64,000 nucleotides of DNA from Chloranthus sessilifolius (taxonomy: Eukaryota > Streptophyta > Magnoliopsida > Chloranthales > Chloranthaceae), in NCBI GenBank assembly GCA_021018995.1, contig CM037592.1, positions 79,425,301-79,489,300 of the forward strand, in the 5' to 3' direction. The notes under the pieces were generated by a model. It was not told the origin of the DNA. It worked only from the letters and a program-made list of their open reading frames with translations, and searched no databases. Below are positions 21,197 through 33,829 of the stretch, piece by piece. The position numbers were made by a program, and so were the translations under genes. Numbering within the stretch: the first letter of the stretch is position 1; each line of letters begins with the position of its first letter.

Positions 21197-23651
21197 TGTT
21201 GGTTATTTCTGGTGTGCTTACATTATTGGTTAGTGGTGAAAGTCATTGAAAATCAAAGGAAGAGTAAAACAGGGGGTGAATTCGTCACAACTCAGAAGTC
21301 CTAGACCTGCAAGATACAGGGTCCTTTGTAGCAGGTTTTGATAAGTAAGAGTTCGTCCCACAGGGAGAGGTGATCTACAGCTCCAAAGGAGCCATCTCTA
21401 GTAGTCCCTCCAGATCTGACTACAGATTTGGCAGTCCTAAAAGGAGGGGAGTTTAAGGTCACTTATTCTAAGTATTCTAATGTCTATACTACAGAAAGGG
21501 TTGAAAGGATAGATGGAGTGTGGAAAATAAATATAAAAGGGTGAGAAGTATGTTATTGAGCCCAGATCAGAGGAGTTGTGTAACTCAAATTCAGATATAA
21601 TGTTATAGAAGTCTTGTCTAGTGGCTACATTATCACCACTGAGGAGAAAGAATCCAACCCATTACTCTGCCATGATTCCACCCTTAAGGCTATAACCTGT
21701 CCACTCAAATGGTCACAGATTATCCCATAGGGGAGCCACTATCCAGGGATGGGTCAAAACACAACAAGTAAATCATTGCAGGCACTATTTCATCCAGGCT
21801 ACTAGCTCAAGAATCCATAGGGAACCTCAATCTCTAAAGCTCTATATGTGGGGCTAAGGCTGTATAGGACCATGATAGCCCAGACACATAGAACCAGCAA
21901 GAGATTGAGTACAACCTTCGATCTAGCTATCCATTGCTTGAGTGAGGCTACAATGGTCCAGTCACCAGCCTACAATCTCTATAACCAGATCAGATCCAAC
22001 ATCTGATGGCAGATCTATACAAATATAGGGGAGTCTGCCTCTATACAAGCTCTCACCAGGCTTCTACAAGCTCAGGTGTAAAGAAGAAGGATCCATCTTG
22101 GAACGGTGGATTAGAATCACCCTAAGGCTATAATCTGTCCACTTAAATGGTCACAGACTACCCCAGAGGTTATCCTCCTCACGGATCCTAAGATAAAACA
22201 AGAATATCGCTGCTACCACCATGGTCACAAGGCTACCAGCTCAAGCTCCCATGGGAATTTCAGATTTAGTGGGTCCTGTGGTGGGGCTAAGGCTGTAGGA
22301 CCATGATAGCCCAGACACACAGGTCACTTGGATCTGAGTGGCCCTTAGAATCAATCCTCCATTGCTTTGAAACACAGCCAAAGCAATGGCGGATCACAAG
22401 GCAGCAGCCTTGCGCAGAGCATCTCACATTCAAACATAAATCCCATAAAATACAGATCCTATTACAAAATTTCCATTGATCTAATTTAAAAACACATACA
22501 AAGGCATAGCCAGCAAGTGCTGGACTATGGAGAGAAGGAAAGAGAAAAAGAAAACTACTTACAGATAAAAAGAAAGAGAAAAGAAAAATGATCTAAGATG
22601 TGTTCCGAGATACCTAAACCTAAGCTAGGTATGGGTTTATATAGTAGTAGGGTGGCGGCGCATTAGGATTAGGAAACCCTAATTTTAATGATGCCACGTG
22701 GCCTAACAGTGATCCTTGGATGCCTCGAGGCGCGCGCACGGAGATTTGAGCATGGGAGTACATGCCCTAATCGCTGGAAATTCCCAAAAGGTCCTTTGCT
22801 GAAGAGATGGAAGTTTAGGTTCAGAGCTTCGCTAGGTAGCTGTAATTTCCCAGACTTGTCACGTGGTAGCTCTTTGCTCTTCGCTAGGATGATTTGACAT
22901 TACAGCTTCAGCCGTCGCGAGGTTGCCTTAGTTTGCTCTTCAGGCAGTCGCACGGTAGAGAATTGTGCTCTCGCTGGATTGGGCTTCGCGAGGTTAAGTA
23001 GAAAACACAGTCTCAGATGTCGCGAGGTTGAAGTTCAAGCAGTCGCGAGGTTGCTCGGTCTTCGCTGGGCTGATCTTCGTGAGAGTGGCTTCGCCTTCGC
23101 AAGGATGTTTTCTTCTTGAATGGCGTAAGAACTGCGCGAGGAGTTCCTCTTCTGATAGTTGCATCCCGCGGCGACTACGCAACAGCTATGCGGGGAATCT
23201 TCTGAAGCTCTCTCTCCTCAACCGTTCTGAGTGAACTGCGCGAGATTGAGAGAGGTCTGCTTTGAACTGTGTGACACTGCTCGATGTGTTCTACTCTTGA
23301 GCTTCGTGAGAGCTACGCGAGTTTAAGTTTTTGAAGCTCTTCAGTCACTCATCTGCGCGAGAGGTTGCTGTAAAAGTCTTGGGAAGCTCAGTTGAACTGC
23401 GCGAGGCATATTTCTCCTGAATCCTCTAAAGCTTGGGTCAGCTGCACGAGGCTCATTTCAGGTCTGGATTCAGAGTTCATTCTTCTGAGGGATTTTTGGT
23501 GCCAAAGCAGGCTCCTTAACAGGATTTCTGGCCTTATTTCACTGCTGATTATTACCTACACAAAACACTTAACAAGAACTTATTAGGAGGCTAAGGGTCT
23601 AATCAAAGGTTAAGTTAAGGGGTGAAAAGTGGTACTTTTCAGGTCTTAACA
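21197..23651 (-). repeat. 5' LTR of element D (2455 bp)
   Basis: It begins TGTTGGTTATTTCTGG and ends GGTCTTAACA. Its length equals that of 10350-12804. In the first 180 bases I count seven differences from the other LTR. A minus-strand TATA box (CTATATAAACCC) lies at 22633-22644. U3 lies to the right and R/U5 to the left. The internal duplicated block seen in the other LTR is also present here, so it predates insertion. Confidence 0.95.
22915..23440. promoter_or_regulatory. TCGCGAGG motif array in the U3 of the D 5' LTR
   Basis: TCGCGAGGTTG lies at 22915-22925, 23020-23030 and 23043-23053, with TCGCGAGGTT at 22986-22995. Altered copies continue to about 23440. The array lies about 270-800 bases upstream of the minus-strand TATA box. 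Several CG sites kept in one LTR are TG or CA in the other, as expected from deamination of methylated cytosine. Confidence 0.8.
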
Positions 23652-23656
23652 CCACC
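23652..23656. repeat. Target-site duplication of D, right copy
   Basis: CCACC, identical to 10345-10349. Confidence 0.9.
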
Positions 23657-24500
23657 CGCCATATGTAATTACCACAGGTTTAGCCAGACTTGGCTCTGAT
23701 ACTAAGTACAGATTGCTGATCGTCAAGAGGGGTGGTGTCTCAGGCCGAGGCCTAGTATTAAAGATAGATTATTGTATCATTTTTTTTCTTCTTTTTCTTT
23801 TTTTTCTTCTTTTTCTTTTTTTTCTTTTTTTTCTTTAGTACTATTATTTTTTATTACAAGAAAGGAAAAAATGATGCAATAAGGAAAGCAAATAACTGAA
23901 AGAAAAATCTAGAACTAAAAAAAGTGCCCCGCTGTAGGAGCGTGATGGAATAGGCAGTGCGGTATCTTCAACAGTCTTCCTGAGGTGATGACTTCAGTTT
24001 TCTGCATCTGTCCGTGAACAAGCAGGGGTCTCAAGCTGACTCCTTTTCCAAAATAAAAAGAATGCCCTAGTGTGAAGGTGCAATGGAGCCTTTCTGATTT
24101 TTTTGAGTACTTGGGTCTTTGAGGAGCAATATGCGTTTTGATGAATTAGTGTCAAGGAAATTCCTTAAGACTGTCACCAAATCGGGGGAGATTTTCTAGC
24201 CATATCAATCATATACTAAGGTTTTACCTTCGATAGTAATCATCTTATCCCATAGTTAGTAGTAGAGAGTGAGCGATAGATAGTAAGTGGTTGCGTCAAT
24301 CGTCATTCATGAGTTTTTGGTTTGATATCTGGGGATATCTTAGGAGGGTTCTAACTCACTGTTCGAAAATATAAATTAAGGGTGAAAGAAGGAATAAGGC
24401 TCAATGATGTGAGGGATTAGTTTATATTTGACAATTTTGAAAAGTGATAAGTAACAGTCTTTTTCTCAGGGGGATGGGGGTGACATGATTGAGCTCTCTG
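23657..24500. other. Non-coding flank downstream of the element C integrase
   Basis: I see no gene. It holds a pyrimidine microsatellite (repeated TTCTTCTTTTTCTTTT, about 23778-23836). A minus-strand phrase TAGTATCAGAGCCAAG (about 23688-23703) resembles the initiator-Met-tRNA primer site of copia-type elements, but no LTR edge supports it. Part is probably the 3' tail of element C. A C-type LTR start (minus-strand GATACCCCGATTTTGCC) is not found here. Confidence 0.5.
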
Positions 24501-25650
24501 TCATGTTTCGGTACAATCAAAGTCTCGCATTCTATGGTTAGCAGGAGTTTTTCCTCCTCCCACCAACTTGTATGTGTTTCTTGGGTATGCGGCGGCTATG
24601 ACATACAGGCCTTCGCAGTGTTGTTTTAGTTTTCCTTTTAGATGGGCGTGTTTGGAAGGCATGATTTTCTTCAAGACTAATTCTCCAATTTCAAAAGTTT
24701 GCTCGAGGACTTTCTTATCATAGGCTCTGGCCATCCTCCTCTGGTATACTTGAGCATGATCAGCTGCCCTTAGACGCGTCTCATCGAGTTGTTCTAGCTT
24801 GGCAAGTAGAGCAATCCTCCTTTCGTCTAAGGATAGCTCATCATCAAGTTGGATACTAAGGGATGGTACTTGTATTTCATAAGGTAGGACTGCTTTCATT
24901 CCATACATAAGGAGATAGGGAGTTTGGCCACTGGCCGGGTGAATAGAAGTTCTATAGGCCCAGAGTGCTTCTGGTAGTCGTTCAGGTCAGTCGACTCCAT
25001 TGCTTGTTTCCACTATTCATTTTAGAATTCGGATTAGAGTTTTATTGGTGGTCTCTGCTTATCCATTTTCCTAGGGATAGAATGGTGACGAGTGATGTAG
25101 GTCGATGCCGAATCTTTTGCATATTCTCTTCGTCTTTTATGAGATGAACTGCGGTCCATTATCCTGACGAACATCCAGGGAGCTGTAAAGTGAGTGATGA
25201 TATTCTGAATGATAAACTTCAAAAGCGTAGAAGCAATGATTCTGATATATGACTCAACTTTCGCCCATTTGGTGTAATATTCTATCGCTGTGAGTATGAA
25301 TGCATGCTTGTGAGTATTACTGACCGTGTCCGTGAAGGGTCCGATGACGTCAAAGGCCCACATCAAGAATGGCCAAGGTGAAGTTTTAGGGTTCAATGCA
25401 ACTGATGGATCTTTGATGAGTGCGACGTGTTCTTGGCATTACTTGCAGCATTATGCATAGAGGTGGCAATCCCTTGTCATCGTCGGCCAGTAGTAGCCTC
25501 GCTGTATGATTTGATCTGTGAGTCTTTGTCTACCGACGTGAGCGCCACAAGCACTAGCATGTGCTTCTCAAAAGTTATATTGTCCCTCAGCAGTCATGAC
25601 ACACCGCAGTAGTACTCCTTTGATGAAGGCTTCTTTGTATAGTGTCTCAC
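24501..25650 (-). pseudogene. int: Integrase region of element C
   Basis: Core-like phrases are PFLMWAFDVIGPFTD and AIEYYTKWAKVESY in 25034-25396. A zinc-finger-like segment lies upstream on the minus strand (about 25400-25620). The C-terminal part has MYGMKAVLPYEIQVPS, AQVYQRRMARAYDKKV and FEIGELVLKKI, the usual end of a Ty3/gypsy integrase. The enzyme inserts element DNA into the genome. It is a fossil with multiple breaks. Confidence 0.85.
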
Positions 25651-26070
25651 CCAGGATGTAAAACCTTGCGCATCAGTTTCTGATCATCTTTCTTTCAATC
25701 TTCGTAGCATAAAGAGGGACATGACGATGCTTCAGGAAGTTCCATATATTGAAGTACCATGGTTGTCTATAATCGGTTGGTGACTTCTCAGATCTGAAGG
25801 TTGCGAGGTCGGCTCCTTTCTTCATGGAATTGCTTGAGGTAGGTTGTTCTTCGTTCATGATGGCTTCTAATTCAGTCAACAGTTCTGGTTTTATTTACTA
25901 GGTGACTTCGTGTGCTGGTGTGGTTAGTCTCTTGATGAAGGACTTGGTGTTCTGTCCTGCTGGTATCCAAATGACTGAGGCTAGCGTGGCGAGAGAGTTT
26001 GCGAGCTCGTTCTCCAACCTTGGGATGTGCATGAAAGAGATTCTTTCAAATTTCTTTATCAAGAACTGAG

Positions 26071-26415
26071 CTATTTCAAGTATGCCATCAGGCTCCTTCC
26101 TTTAGTCTTCCATTCCCTGATGACTTGTGATATCACAAGCTTGGAGTCGCCTAATGTCTTCAGCTGGTTGACACCTAACTGTAGCATTGTTCGTAGTCCA
26201 ACGATGAAGGCTTCATATTCAGCAACGTTGTTAGTGACTGGAAAGTCGAGTTGAAAGGCTTTCGGTATGACAACTCCTTCTGGGCTCAGCAAGACTATCC
26301 CGATGCCTTTTCCTTTGTGATTAAGAGCATCGTCGAAGTAGAGGGTCCATGAAGTCTTGTTGGTCTCTTCATTGTGAATTGAGAGGAGATCTTCGTCGGG
26401 AAAGTCTTGGTGCAT
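26071..26415 (-). pseudogene. Archaeal-type RNase H of element C
   Basis: WTLYFDDALNHKGKGIGIVL, NNVAEYEAFIVGL and LKTLGDSKLVISQVI are phrases of the additional RNase H found in Tat/Ogre elements. The normal RNase H lies to the right, next to the reverse transcriptase, so both are represented. It is a fossil. Confidence 0.85.
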
Positions 26416-26500
26416 GGGCTCATTTCTCGGGAGTGGAAGGTTCGTGAGGTAGTCGGTGATCGCTTGTCCTTTGATGGACTTTTGTGTGGCATAAGTGATA

Positions 26501-27782
26501 TCAAACTCTTATAAGAGCATATGCCATCGGGCGATCTTTCCGGATGTAGCGGGTTTCTCGAAGATGTAGTTCAGAGGATCCATATGTGCTAGGACTAGTA
26601 TCTTGTGTGCTCTGAAGTAGTGCCATAATTTCTTTGAGGCCCATACTAGTGCGAGGCATGTCTTCTCCATTGGTCGAAAGAGATCCATATGCCACCCGCA
26701 AACTTCTTTATCAAGAACTAGCCCATCATTCTGCTGAGGTAGTAAATGGCCTTCTCTCTCTTGTCATCTTCCTTATATTGTCCGAGGATTACTCTCATAG
26801 CCTTATTATTTACTGACACATAGAGGATCAAGGGTCTTTCGGGAACTGGCGGTGATAGTATTGGCGAGTTGAGGAGGTACTTCTTGATATTGTCGAAGGC
26901 TTGCTGACACTAGTCATCTCATATGTACTCGGCCCCTCCTTTAATTAGTCTGTAGAAAGGATCGCATCTATCTAAGTGTTGGCAGATGAATCTCCTAATG
27001 AATTGCAGTCCTCCTATCAGGCCTCGTAGTTCTTTGATGTTACTGGGAGGTGGCATCTCGAGAATGGCTCTAACTTTTACCGGATAGACTTCAATCCCTC
27101 ACTTGCTAACTATGAATCCCAATAGTTTTTTGGAGGTTACTCCAAACATGTATTTCTTCGGATTCATCTTCAACTGATACTTCTCTGATCTTTGTAACAC
27201 CAGTCGTAAGGCTTCAGCATGTCCTGCCCGAGTCTGAAACTTCACTAATATGTCGTTAACGTAGACTTCCACGCATTTATGCATCATGTCATGGAAGGTA
27301 GCCATCATGGCGCGTTGATATGTGGCTCCTGTGTTATTGAGCCCAAAAGGCATGACGACGTAGCAGTATGTTCCCCATGGCATAGTGAAGGAAGTCTTTT
27401 CTTGGTCGGACTCTGCTAGTTTGATCTGATTATAATCGGAGATGCCATTCATAAAGGATAACATCTCATGTCCAATAGTGTTGTCGACCAAAGTGTCGAT
27501 GTGAGGGAGCGGGAAGTCATCTTTTGGGCATGCTTGGTTAAGGTTTTAAAGGTTGATATATACCCTTACTCTACCATCTTTTTTGGCGACAGGTACTATA
27601 TTTACAACCCATTTGGGATAGAGGACGACTCGTATGAATTTGGCTTTATGTTGCTTGTCGACTTCATCTTTTACTTGTAGCGCTGTTTGCGGGTGCATTC
27701 TTCGAAGTTTCTGCTTGACGGGTTTTGCATTGGGCTCTAGGACCAAGTGATGTTCTATTAAGCTCAGGTCTAAGCCAGGCAT
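26501..27782 (-). pseudogene. pol: Reverse transcriptase and RNase H region of element C
   Basis: The segment 27546-27782 holds PVKQKLRRMHP and AKKDGRVRVYINL. The segment 27099-27491 holds LSFMNGISDYNQIKLAESDQ, VVMPFGLNNTGATYQRAMM, VYVNDILVK and MNPKKYMFGVTSKKLLGFIV, which are successive reverse transcriptase motifs. The remaining part to about 26501 is a decayed RNase H. It copies RNA into DNA in working relatives. It is a fossil with several breaks. Confidence 0.9.
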
Positions 27783-29914
27783 ATCTTCATAGGACCATGC
27801 GAAGGAGCTGAGGTGATCTTAGAGGACTTGGATAATTTATTGTCGCTCCTTGGGGCTGAGCGTTGCACTAATTAACAGCTTCTTGGGCTTCTCTTCGGTG
27901 TCAAAATTGATTTCTTTGATAGGTTCTGTGGCAGCTTGAGTTTGCTCATCGAAGCGTTTGATGACCCGTTGGAAGTCCTATGTCTCCTCAGCAGTGAGTG
28001 CTCCTTCTTCATTGTCTGTGAGCTCATATACTGCAAAAGGGCTATACTAGGGGGTTAGTTCTATGGGAGGAAACCCTTCATCGGTATAATTTATGATCAC
28101 GAGATCCTTAGTCAGGTGTAGGTTGAGGTTATTCATCCTTCTCTCGAAGTCGTGGAGTATCTCGTCGGGTATGATTACAGGCTTATCACTTCGTCAGTGA
28201 CTAAGATGCAGTAGGATCACTTCGAACCGAGCCAAGGCAAGGTTCTTCGATGTCAAGGGTAAGATGATGACCGTCTATGATCATGTTGATTATTCCTTCC
28301 TGATTATGTTGGCGCGTCCACTACTCGTAGCCTTAGGAGAAAAGTCTCCTTATTAGTCACTGAATGGGTCTGGGATGAAGAGCTCCCTCCCTTTCCTAAG
28401 GTCTTCTGATTTTTTGGGATTTTCTATTTTAAAATTTTTATGGGTTCTAATTTTCTATTTTTTTAGTTTTTGATAAGAGATATGGTACAGGGTCGGTTGC
28501 CTGAAGAGGAATCGGCGGAGAGGCTTCTCCTAGTTGGGGAAGCTGGACGGTTGCGGGAGCCATTCATGCGAGTCTTCGAACGATGTGGACCCATTCAAAA
28601 TTTGGCATTTTTTTTAGAGTCCTCATTCGAGGTGATCCTCCTGATGAGTGAGGACGGCGATGGTCTAGCTTATGTGCTTTCTTCTTCTATTGTGTGAACT
28701 GTTTCATCCTCGAAAGGGTGGAGAGGCAGTAGTCGTCTAAGCTCTCATCTTCAGAATTAAACTAAAGATGTTCACTGCTGAGGTTGTTCGAGACATTCTT
28801 CTAGACTGGTGAGTTCTCGGCTTTGTACCTCGTAGTATGTTATGATGTGTATGCATGTGCGACAACGTGGCTGATATGGGTGAGAGATACAAGGATCTCC
28901 CTAGGGGCATTCCTAGCCTTCTTCTTCGAGGTTTTCATTGTTGATGTTGAGCTCATCTTCCTCGTCTAACTGCTCTTGAAAAACTTGGGCTAATTGTTCA
29001 GCTAATTCAAGTGCTGGAAGGTCTATCTAGTAGTCTTCATCATCGCTCGGTGGCGGTTGCCATTCCTCTTCCAGTGAGTTCCAAAATATTAGAAGTTGTG
29101 GCGCGTCCAGAGATTGGGGAGCATCGAGCTCTAGTTCTTCTTGGAATTCTATAAAGGCAACATGATGATCTTTCACCCTTATTGCTTGTCGTATATCACA
29201 GAGGATAGCTCTTTCACACTGTATCAAAATGGATGCGCACAGGCTACAATAGGGTGACTCTGGGTAAGGGCAGCAGCACGGGCACTACCAATTATCCAAT
29301 AGGGATTGATAATCAAGTTCATCATTAGTCTGTTTCTTTGCTTTGGGAGTTATTGACCTCCTCGAGGAGCTTCAGCCGTTCCGCTCTTAAGTGATCTCCA
29401 AGTTCTATATCTGTAAGACTGGTCCAATAGTCTTCTTCTGCGCTTGACATTGAGAGTCAGTCCTCTCCTTCTGGTTCATTAGGTCGGGATCACTCTGGTT
29501 CTTCCCCATTTCCCAATGCGGAGATGTGGAAGTCATCCTCGTCAGTCGACTCCCAGTCTTCTACGTGTGACTTGGATTCTGGTAGTTTTCTTCTCTCGAT
29601 AGTGCAAGGTACCTCAGTGTAAAAAAGCGGTCCTACGCCTCAAGCAGCTTGTCGATGTTGTCGTCATTTTGGTTCAAGCTTGTCAGGTTTACGAAGGCTT
29701 TGATGATCTACTCAACTTCAGTTGCCTGTGGTTTGGTGAGGGATGTTTCCTTTCTTTTTGGCACGTCAGCCTTTTCGGTAGTTTCGTAGATGAAATAATC
29801 GTAGAGTGACCATTTAGGTGAGGTTGGTAGGAGGTCAACTTGTTTACCGTCTGACTAGTAACCCAATCCTATGTGCTTATAAATTTTCTTTGGGACAACT
29901 GAACCTATTCGTCC
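27783..29914 (-). other. Linker between protease and reverse transcriptase of C
   Basis: There is no clear domain. A minus-strand acidic stretch (EEEWQPPPSDDEDY, near 29030-29227) and other Glu/Asp-rich fragments fit the variable linker in Tat polyproteins. The plus-strand frame at 28470-28697 is probably noise. Confidence 0.55.
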
Positions 29915-30532
29915 TTATCGATTCTTGTCGAGTCTCGTATGTGGGATGTATCCGAGCTGGTACAGGAGGTCCCATCCCTTCACGGTGGTGGGGTTTATAT
30001 CATACAGCCGGGTGAGGTCAGGTCCAGCTGCTCTCTTTGTTAACCTTGATCGATATGGAGGCAAGCTAGGGTGAGTGACTTCTGCTATTGCGATATTGTT
30101 AGGTGATCTTACCTTTCTGATGTGGCCAGTGGATAGGACGGAGCCATGGGCTATTCGAATACATGTCGCATAATCAGTATCTACTTCTTTAAGGGGCGCA
30201 TCAGCGTATATCCTGACAATAGAGTCTTCATGGGAGAACTTGATGCATTGATGATATGTAGATGACATAGCTTTCATGGACTCCATCCATTTCCTTCCTA
30301 GGATTAGATTGTAGGTACTAGACGAGTCGAAGACATGGAAGTTAACGCCTTTAGTGACTAATCCAAGGCAGACTTGCAGCTTGATGGTTCTTTTAACAAA
30401 ACGTTGAGACCCGTCATATGCGATGAGGGACAAAGATGAGGGTTTTATGTCATGCTCAGTATATTCCAGTGTCTTGAGTATGGTTATGGGACATATATTA
30501 AGTCTTGCTCCTGTGTCAACTAGTGCGTGCAT
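29915..30532 (-). pseudogene. Protease region of element C
   Basis: It begins MHALVDTGARLNICP, the aspartic protease active-site type, and continues with FHVFDSSSTYNLILGRKWM. This is the retropepsin-like domain that cuts the element polyprotein in working relatives. It lies between gag and reverse transcriptase, as expected. It is a fossil. Confidence 0.9.
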
Positions 30533-31410
30533 GTGATACCGAGAAGCCTCTAATCATAATGGTCAGGTATATTGGGGCGGAGCTCTCACGCAATGATTCC
30601 TTGGGCATATCAGCCTCAGTGAAAGTGAGCGTTGGGGGTTGTGCCGCCAAGGTAGTATCTTCATTTTCATGTAGCTCAGCCAAGGTAGTATCTTCATTTA
30701 CATGCGTCTCATCCAGTGTCTCTATCAATAGTCTGTGGTGTTTCGGCGACTTCTTGATGAGCTCAAGGATTGATATCTATACTGATATTTTCTTGAGGTC
30801 CCGCAGAATATTGTATTCCTGGCCTGCCTCTAAAACTGGCTCTTTGCCGGGGTGGTGAGCTTTACTAATATTTGGCAGAGGCAGTGGAGGCACTAGTCCT
30901 GGAATCTGAGGTGGTGGGATCGTATGAGCAGGTGGAGGTAAGTTTACCACTTGTTCCCTTGCTATCTTTTTCGACGACTGAATACTATCATTCTGCTTTT
31001 CTCGGGGGAATGGTGGTGGTGGATAATGGGTTTCAGATTTGAGGACTGGGCATGTTGGCTGAGGTGTCAACGAACCCGTCATAGTACTTTTTGCGAATAG
31101 AGTGAAATTTAAGGAAGGAATGCGCAGAGGAGCTATGTTGTTCCACAGTGGGAGATATTGAGTGTAATCTTCCTCTTCTAGAAAAGTGGAGATCAGGGTT
31201 TCTTCCTTGTCGAATCCTTCGCTCGGCTAACTCATCTTGGTATCAGGGCGGTGCTCTGTTATAGCCTCATGTCGTTGTCTGGAGGTATTCTGGGTGACAC
31301 TTTCCACCCATGCTGTAATTTGCTCTGTAGTTTCGAGGACCTGGTCTTCGTATTTAGGTTCAGAATCAGATGGTGAGAGAGTTGGCTGTGGGTTTGGAGG
31401 AGTGAGAGGT

Positions 31411-33406
31411 TTAAGCGGAGGTTGATGGAGGTTCAGCTTTCATGCCCTGGACGATTGGACTCGGATTCGGATAAAATTTGGGTAGGGAGGCGAGCTTGGG
31501 GGTGTGTCCCGAGTGATTGAGGTTGAAGGGTGTGGTCGAATAGCTGGAAGCTTTGGAGACTCTATTGGGTCGTCTAGAAAGGTCTACTATAGTGATGTGG
31601 GACACTGGCCCTTGGTTATGGTTTGGCATGGGGTTATTAACAATTCCCAAGTTTTGCGGTGGTTGGTAGTGAGAATTTCGGAGAGCTTCCCAATCGATCT
31701 TATTTCTATCATTCATATCATAGATCACGTCTCGGAGGACCCAGCAGTCTTCCAAATTGTATCTCGTGTATCGATGAAATGCGCAGAACTTACTATGGTC
31801 CAAATTTGTCAGCCAGGGCCAGGGCCGCAGCCGTTTTGGTGGGAATCTAAGAAGGTTTTAGTTGCTAAGGAGGTGAAAGATATTCGGGATGGTGTCGGAT
31901 AGCAAAGGATAGTGCTCTCTTCTTGGCTGGTAAGGCCCTCTAGTTTGTTGATTGAAATTTTGTGATGGAGGTACGTTATTATAATTGTGAGTGTTGATTG
32001 GCATATTATGTGTCGTGTTTTAATTCTGGTGCTGGTGGGCATTAGGATACTGGTTCCTATTTTGATACTGGTCATGATTCTGGTTTTGATTCAAATACCT
32101 TTACTGATTCTGACCTTGATTTTGATTTGGGTATCGTTGTTGGCCTTGGTTCTGATATTGATTTAGACCAGAATTCCTTGGCTGGTAGTTACCAGAGTTC
32201 TGGCCCTGATTGGTGACGATGTTGACTTGCTCTGAGTTGGAGACTTTCTTATTGTTCTTATGCTTTGAATCATTGAAGGTAGCAGTCTTCAAGGTTACTA
32301 TTGAGAAGGCGAGATCTCCTCCCTTTATATGTCGTTGGATGTGGCTGGCACGTGAGTGAAGAATAGCGAAGTCTGGACAATCGCTTATGACGAGAGCCAT
32401 TCGGAGAGGCTCCCTGACATTGTTTATAATGATATCGATCGCATCCTTCTCCTTCATCTGGCTTTCGGTGCGGGGAGCTAACTTCCTCCAGCGTGCTATG
32501 AAATACACGAAGTCTTCCTTGGATTCTTGCTTAGCTATCATCAAATCACTGAGACTAACTGTTTCTTGTATCAGATTCTTATACTAGCCCAGGAATTGTC
32601 TAGTCAGATCATCGAATGTGTCGATCTTATTGAGCAGGAGTCCGGTGAACAAGTCGAGAGCTTCCCCTTCTAGTGATCTCTGGAAGTAGTGTATCAAGAG
32701 TCCTTGATTATAGCAAATGGGTCAACAGTCGTTGCAAAAGAGCGCCAGATGGAGGTTCGAGCTTCCTGTACCATTGTATTTGTTGAACTTAGGCGGATTG
32801 AATCCTGCAAGTAAGGTGAACTCCAGGTCTTGACAAAACTTATTGAATCTCAATGAGTAGCCAGGGCATTCTCTCTTAGCCATGTATTCATTGAGCATTT
32901 TGGGGAAATCCTCTACTCTTACAGTGGCATCTTTTTGGGTAGCCCGAGGGTGAGTTCGATCTTGGCGATTGTTGTTGAAGAGGGCACGGGTGGCCCGGCC
33001 AAATGGCGACACATAAGCTGAGACTGTGCTTGGTGTGGGAGGTGACCCTTCTTGCCTTAGTTGTTCTTGCTCGTCTATCTTGTCACTCTTTGATGCTTTC
33101 GTATGCGGCTGCCAGGCCTCGGAGTAGTTCTCCGATGTCCTCGGCCCCCTTTTATAACTTCTGGACACTGAGCTCCACAAGTTGTTGAGCGGTGAAGTTA
33201 TTTTCGATACTCCCGTCTCTTCCATCGTGGTTATTGCTATTGCTTAGAGGAGTAAAGGGGTTTTCCTGTTCACTCGTCATGTTAATCTCAGGGTTGTACC
33301 GAGCGGACTCGTTAGATAGATCCTCGCCATATGCGAAGTTACTATGGTAATTCCATAATAGAGGATTGTTATAATCAATGAGATTTATTCTTCGTATTCC
33401 CGCCAT
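31411..33406 (-). pseudogene. gag: gag region of element C
   Basis: The putative start is MAGIRRINLIDYNNPLLW near 33406. The core contains FNPPKFNKYNGTGSSNLHL and VYFIARWRKLAPR. A Gln/Asn-rich run (about 32101-32250) follows. A knuckle-like segment FCAFHRYTRYNLEDCWVLRD lies at 31700-31803, as in Tat gag proteins. A proline-rich tail reaches toward the protease. It is a fossil with several breaks. Confidence 0.85.
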
Positions 33407-33829
33407 CTCGAGTCTTTGACGAATGCTTATGCACTTTCGGGAAATCCTTGGTAGTCGAGTGGGTGCGGGAAGAAATTTAATGGGAAAGAAAAAAATGAAT
33501 AAAAGAAAAACTTAAACTAAACGGAGGAGACTTTGGTGACAAGAAGTCCCATAGCGATCGCCAGTCTGTTGGTACGCGCTTTTCCTGGGTTCCTTTCGGT
33601 CCCTGGAAAGAGTGGCCCAAATTGGTCTATGTGGACTCTGACGTAAGGCGATTGATGGTAAGTGGAAAGTATATAAAAAAGAAAGGTAAATTCTAGGAAG
33701 AAAGTACATGGTTCGTTGTGATTGCTAGCTGCAACACATCACTGATCACGCCTTTCCGAGGTGTGGGTTCGACTTCTTTACTAAATCATCGACCTGCCAA
33801 TGTTAGCAGCACTGGGTCACCTGTATGTT
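33407..33829 (-). other. Leader of element C
   Basis: The untranslated stretch before gag. A primer site should lie near 33800. On the minus strand the candidate is TAACA followed by TTGGCAGGTCGATGATTT, but I cannot match it to a tRNA, so the LTR edge is uncertain. Confidence 0.4.

Larger units (their letters stand above)
10350..23651 (-). mobile_element. Element D: non-autonomous Athila-like LTR retrotransposon
   Basis: A complete insertion of 13.3 kb with two 2455-bp LTRs, matching 5-bp target duplications, a tRNA-Asp-type primer binding site and a polypurine-like stretch. Reading on the minus strand, the parts are 5' LTR (21197-23651), primer site, gag (about 20871-19292), a second ORF (about 18479-14580), a non-coding tail and 3' LTR (12804-10350). 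I see no protease, reverse transcriptase, RNase H or integrase. It therefore must have moved with enzymes from another element. The Athila relation rests on gag and the primer site. A hand comparison of LTR starts gives about 4% difference, so it is young, perhaps one to two million years at usual plant LTR rates. The genes look broken several times in total. Confidence 0.93.

Noticed and set aside
28470-28697. Plus-strand frame inside the decayed C pol
   Set aside because: Opposite strand to the element, no domain, not shared with other elements.
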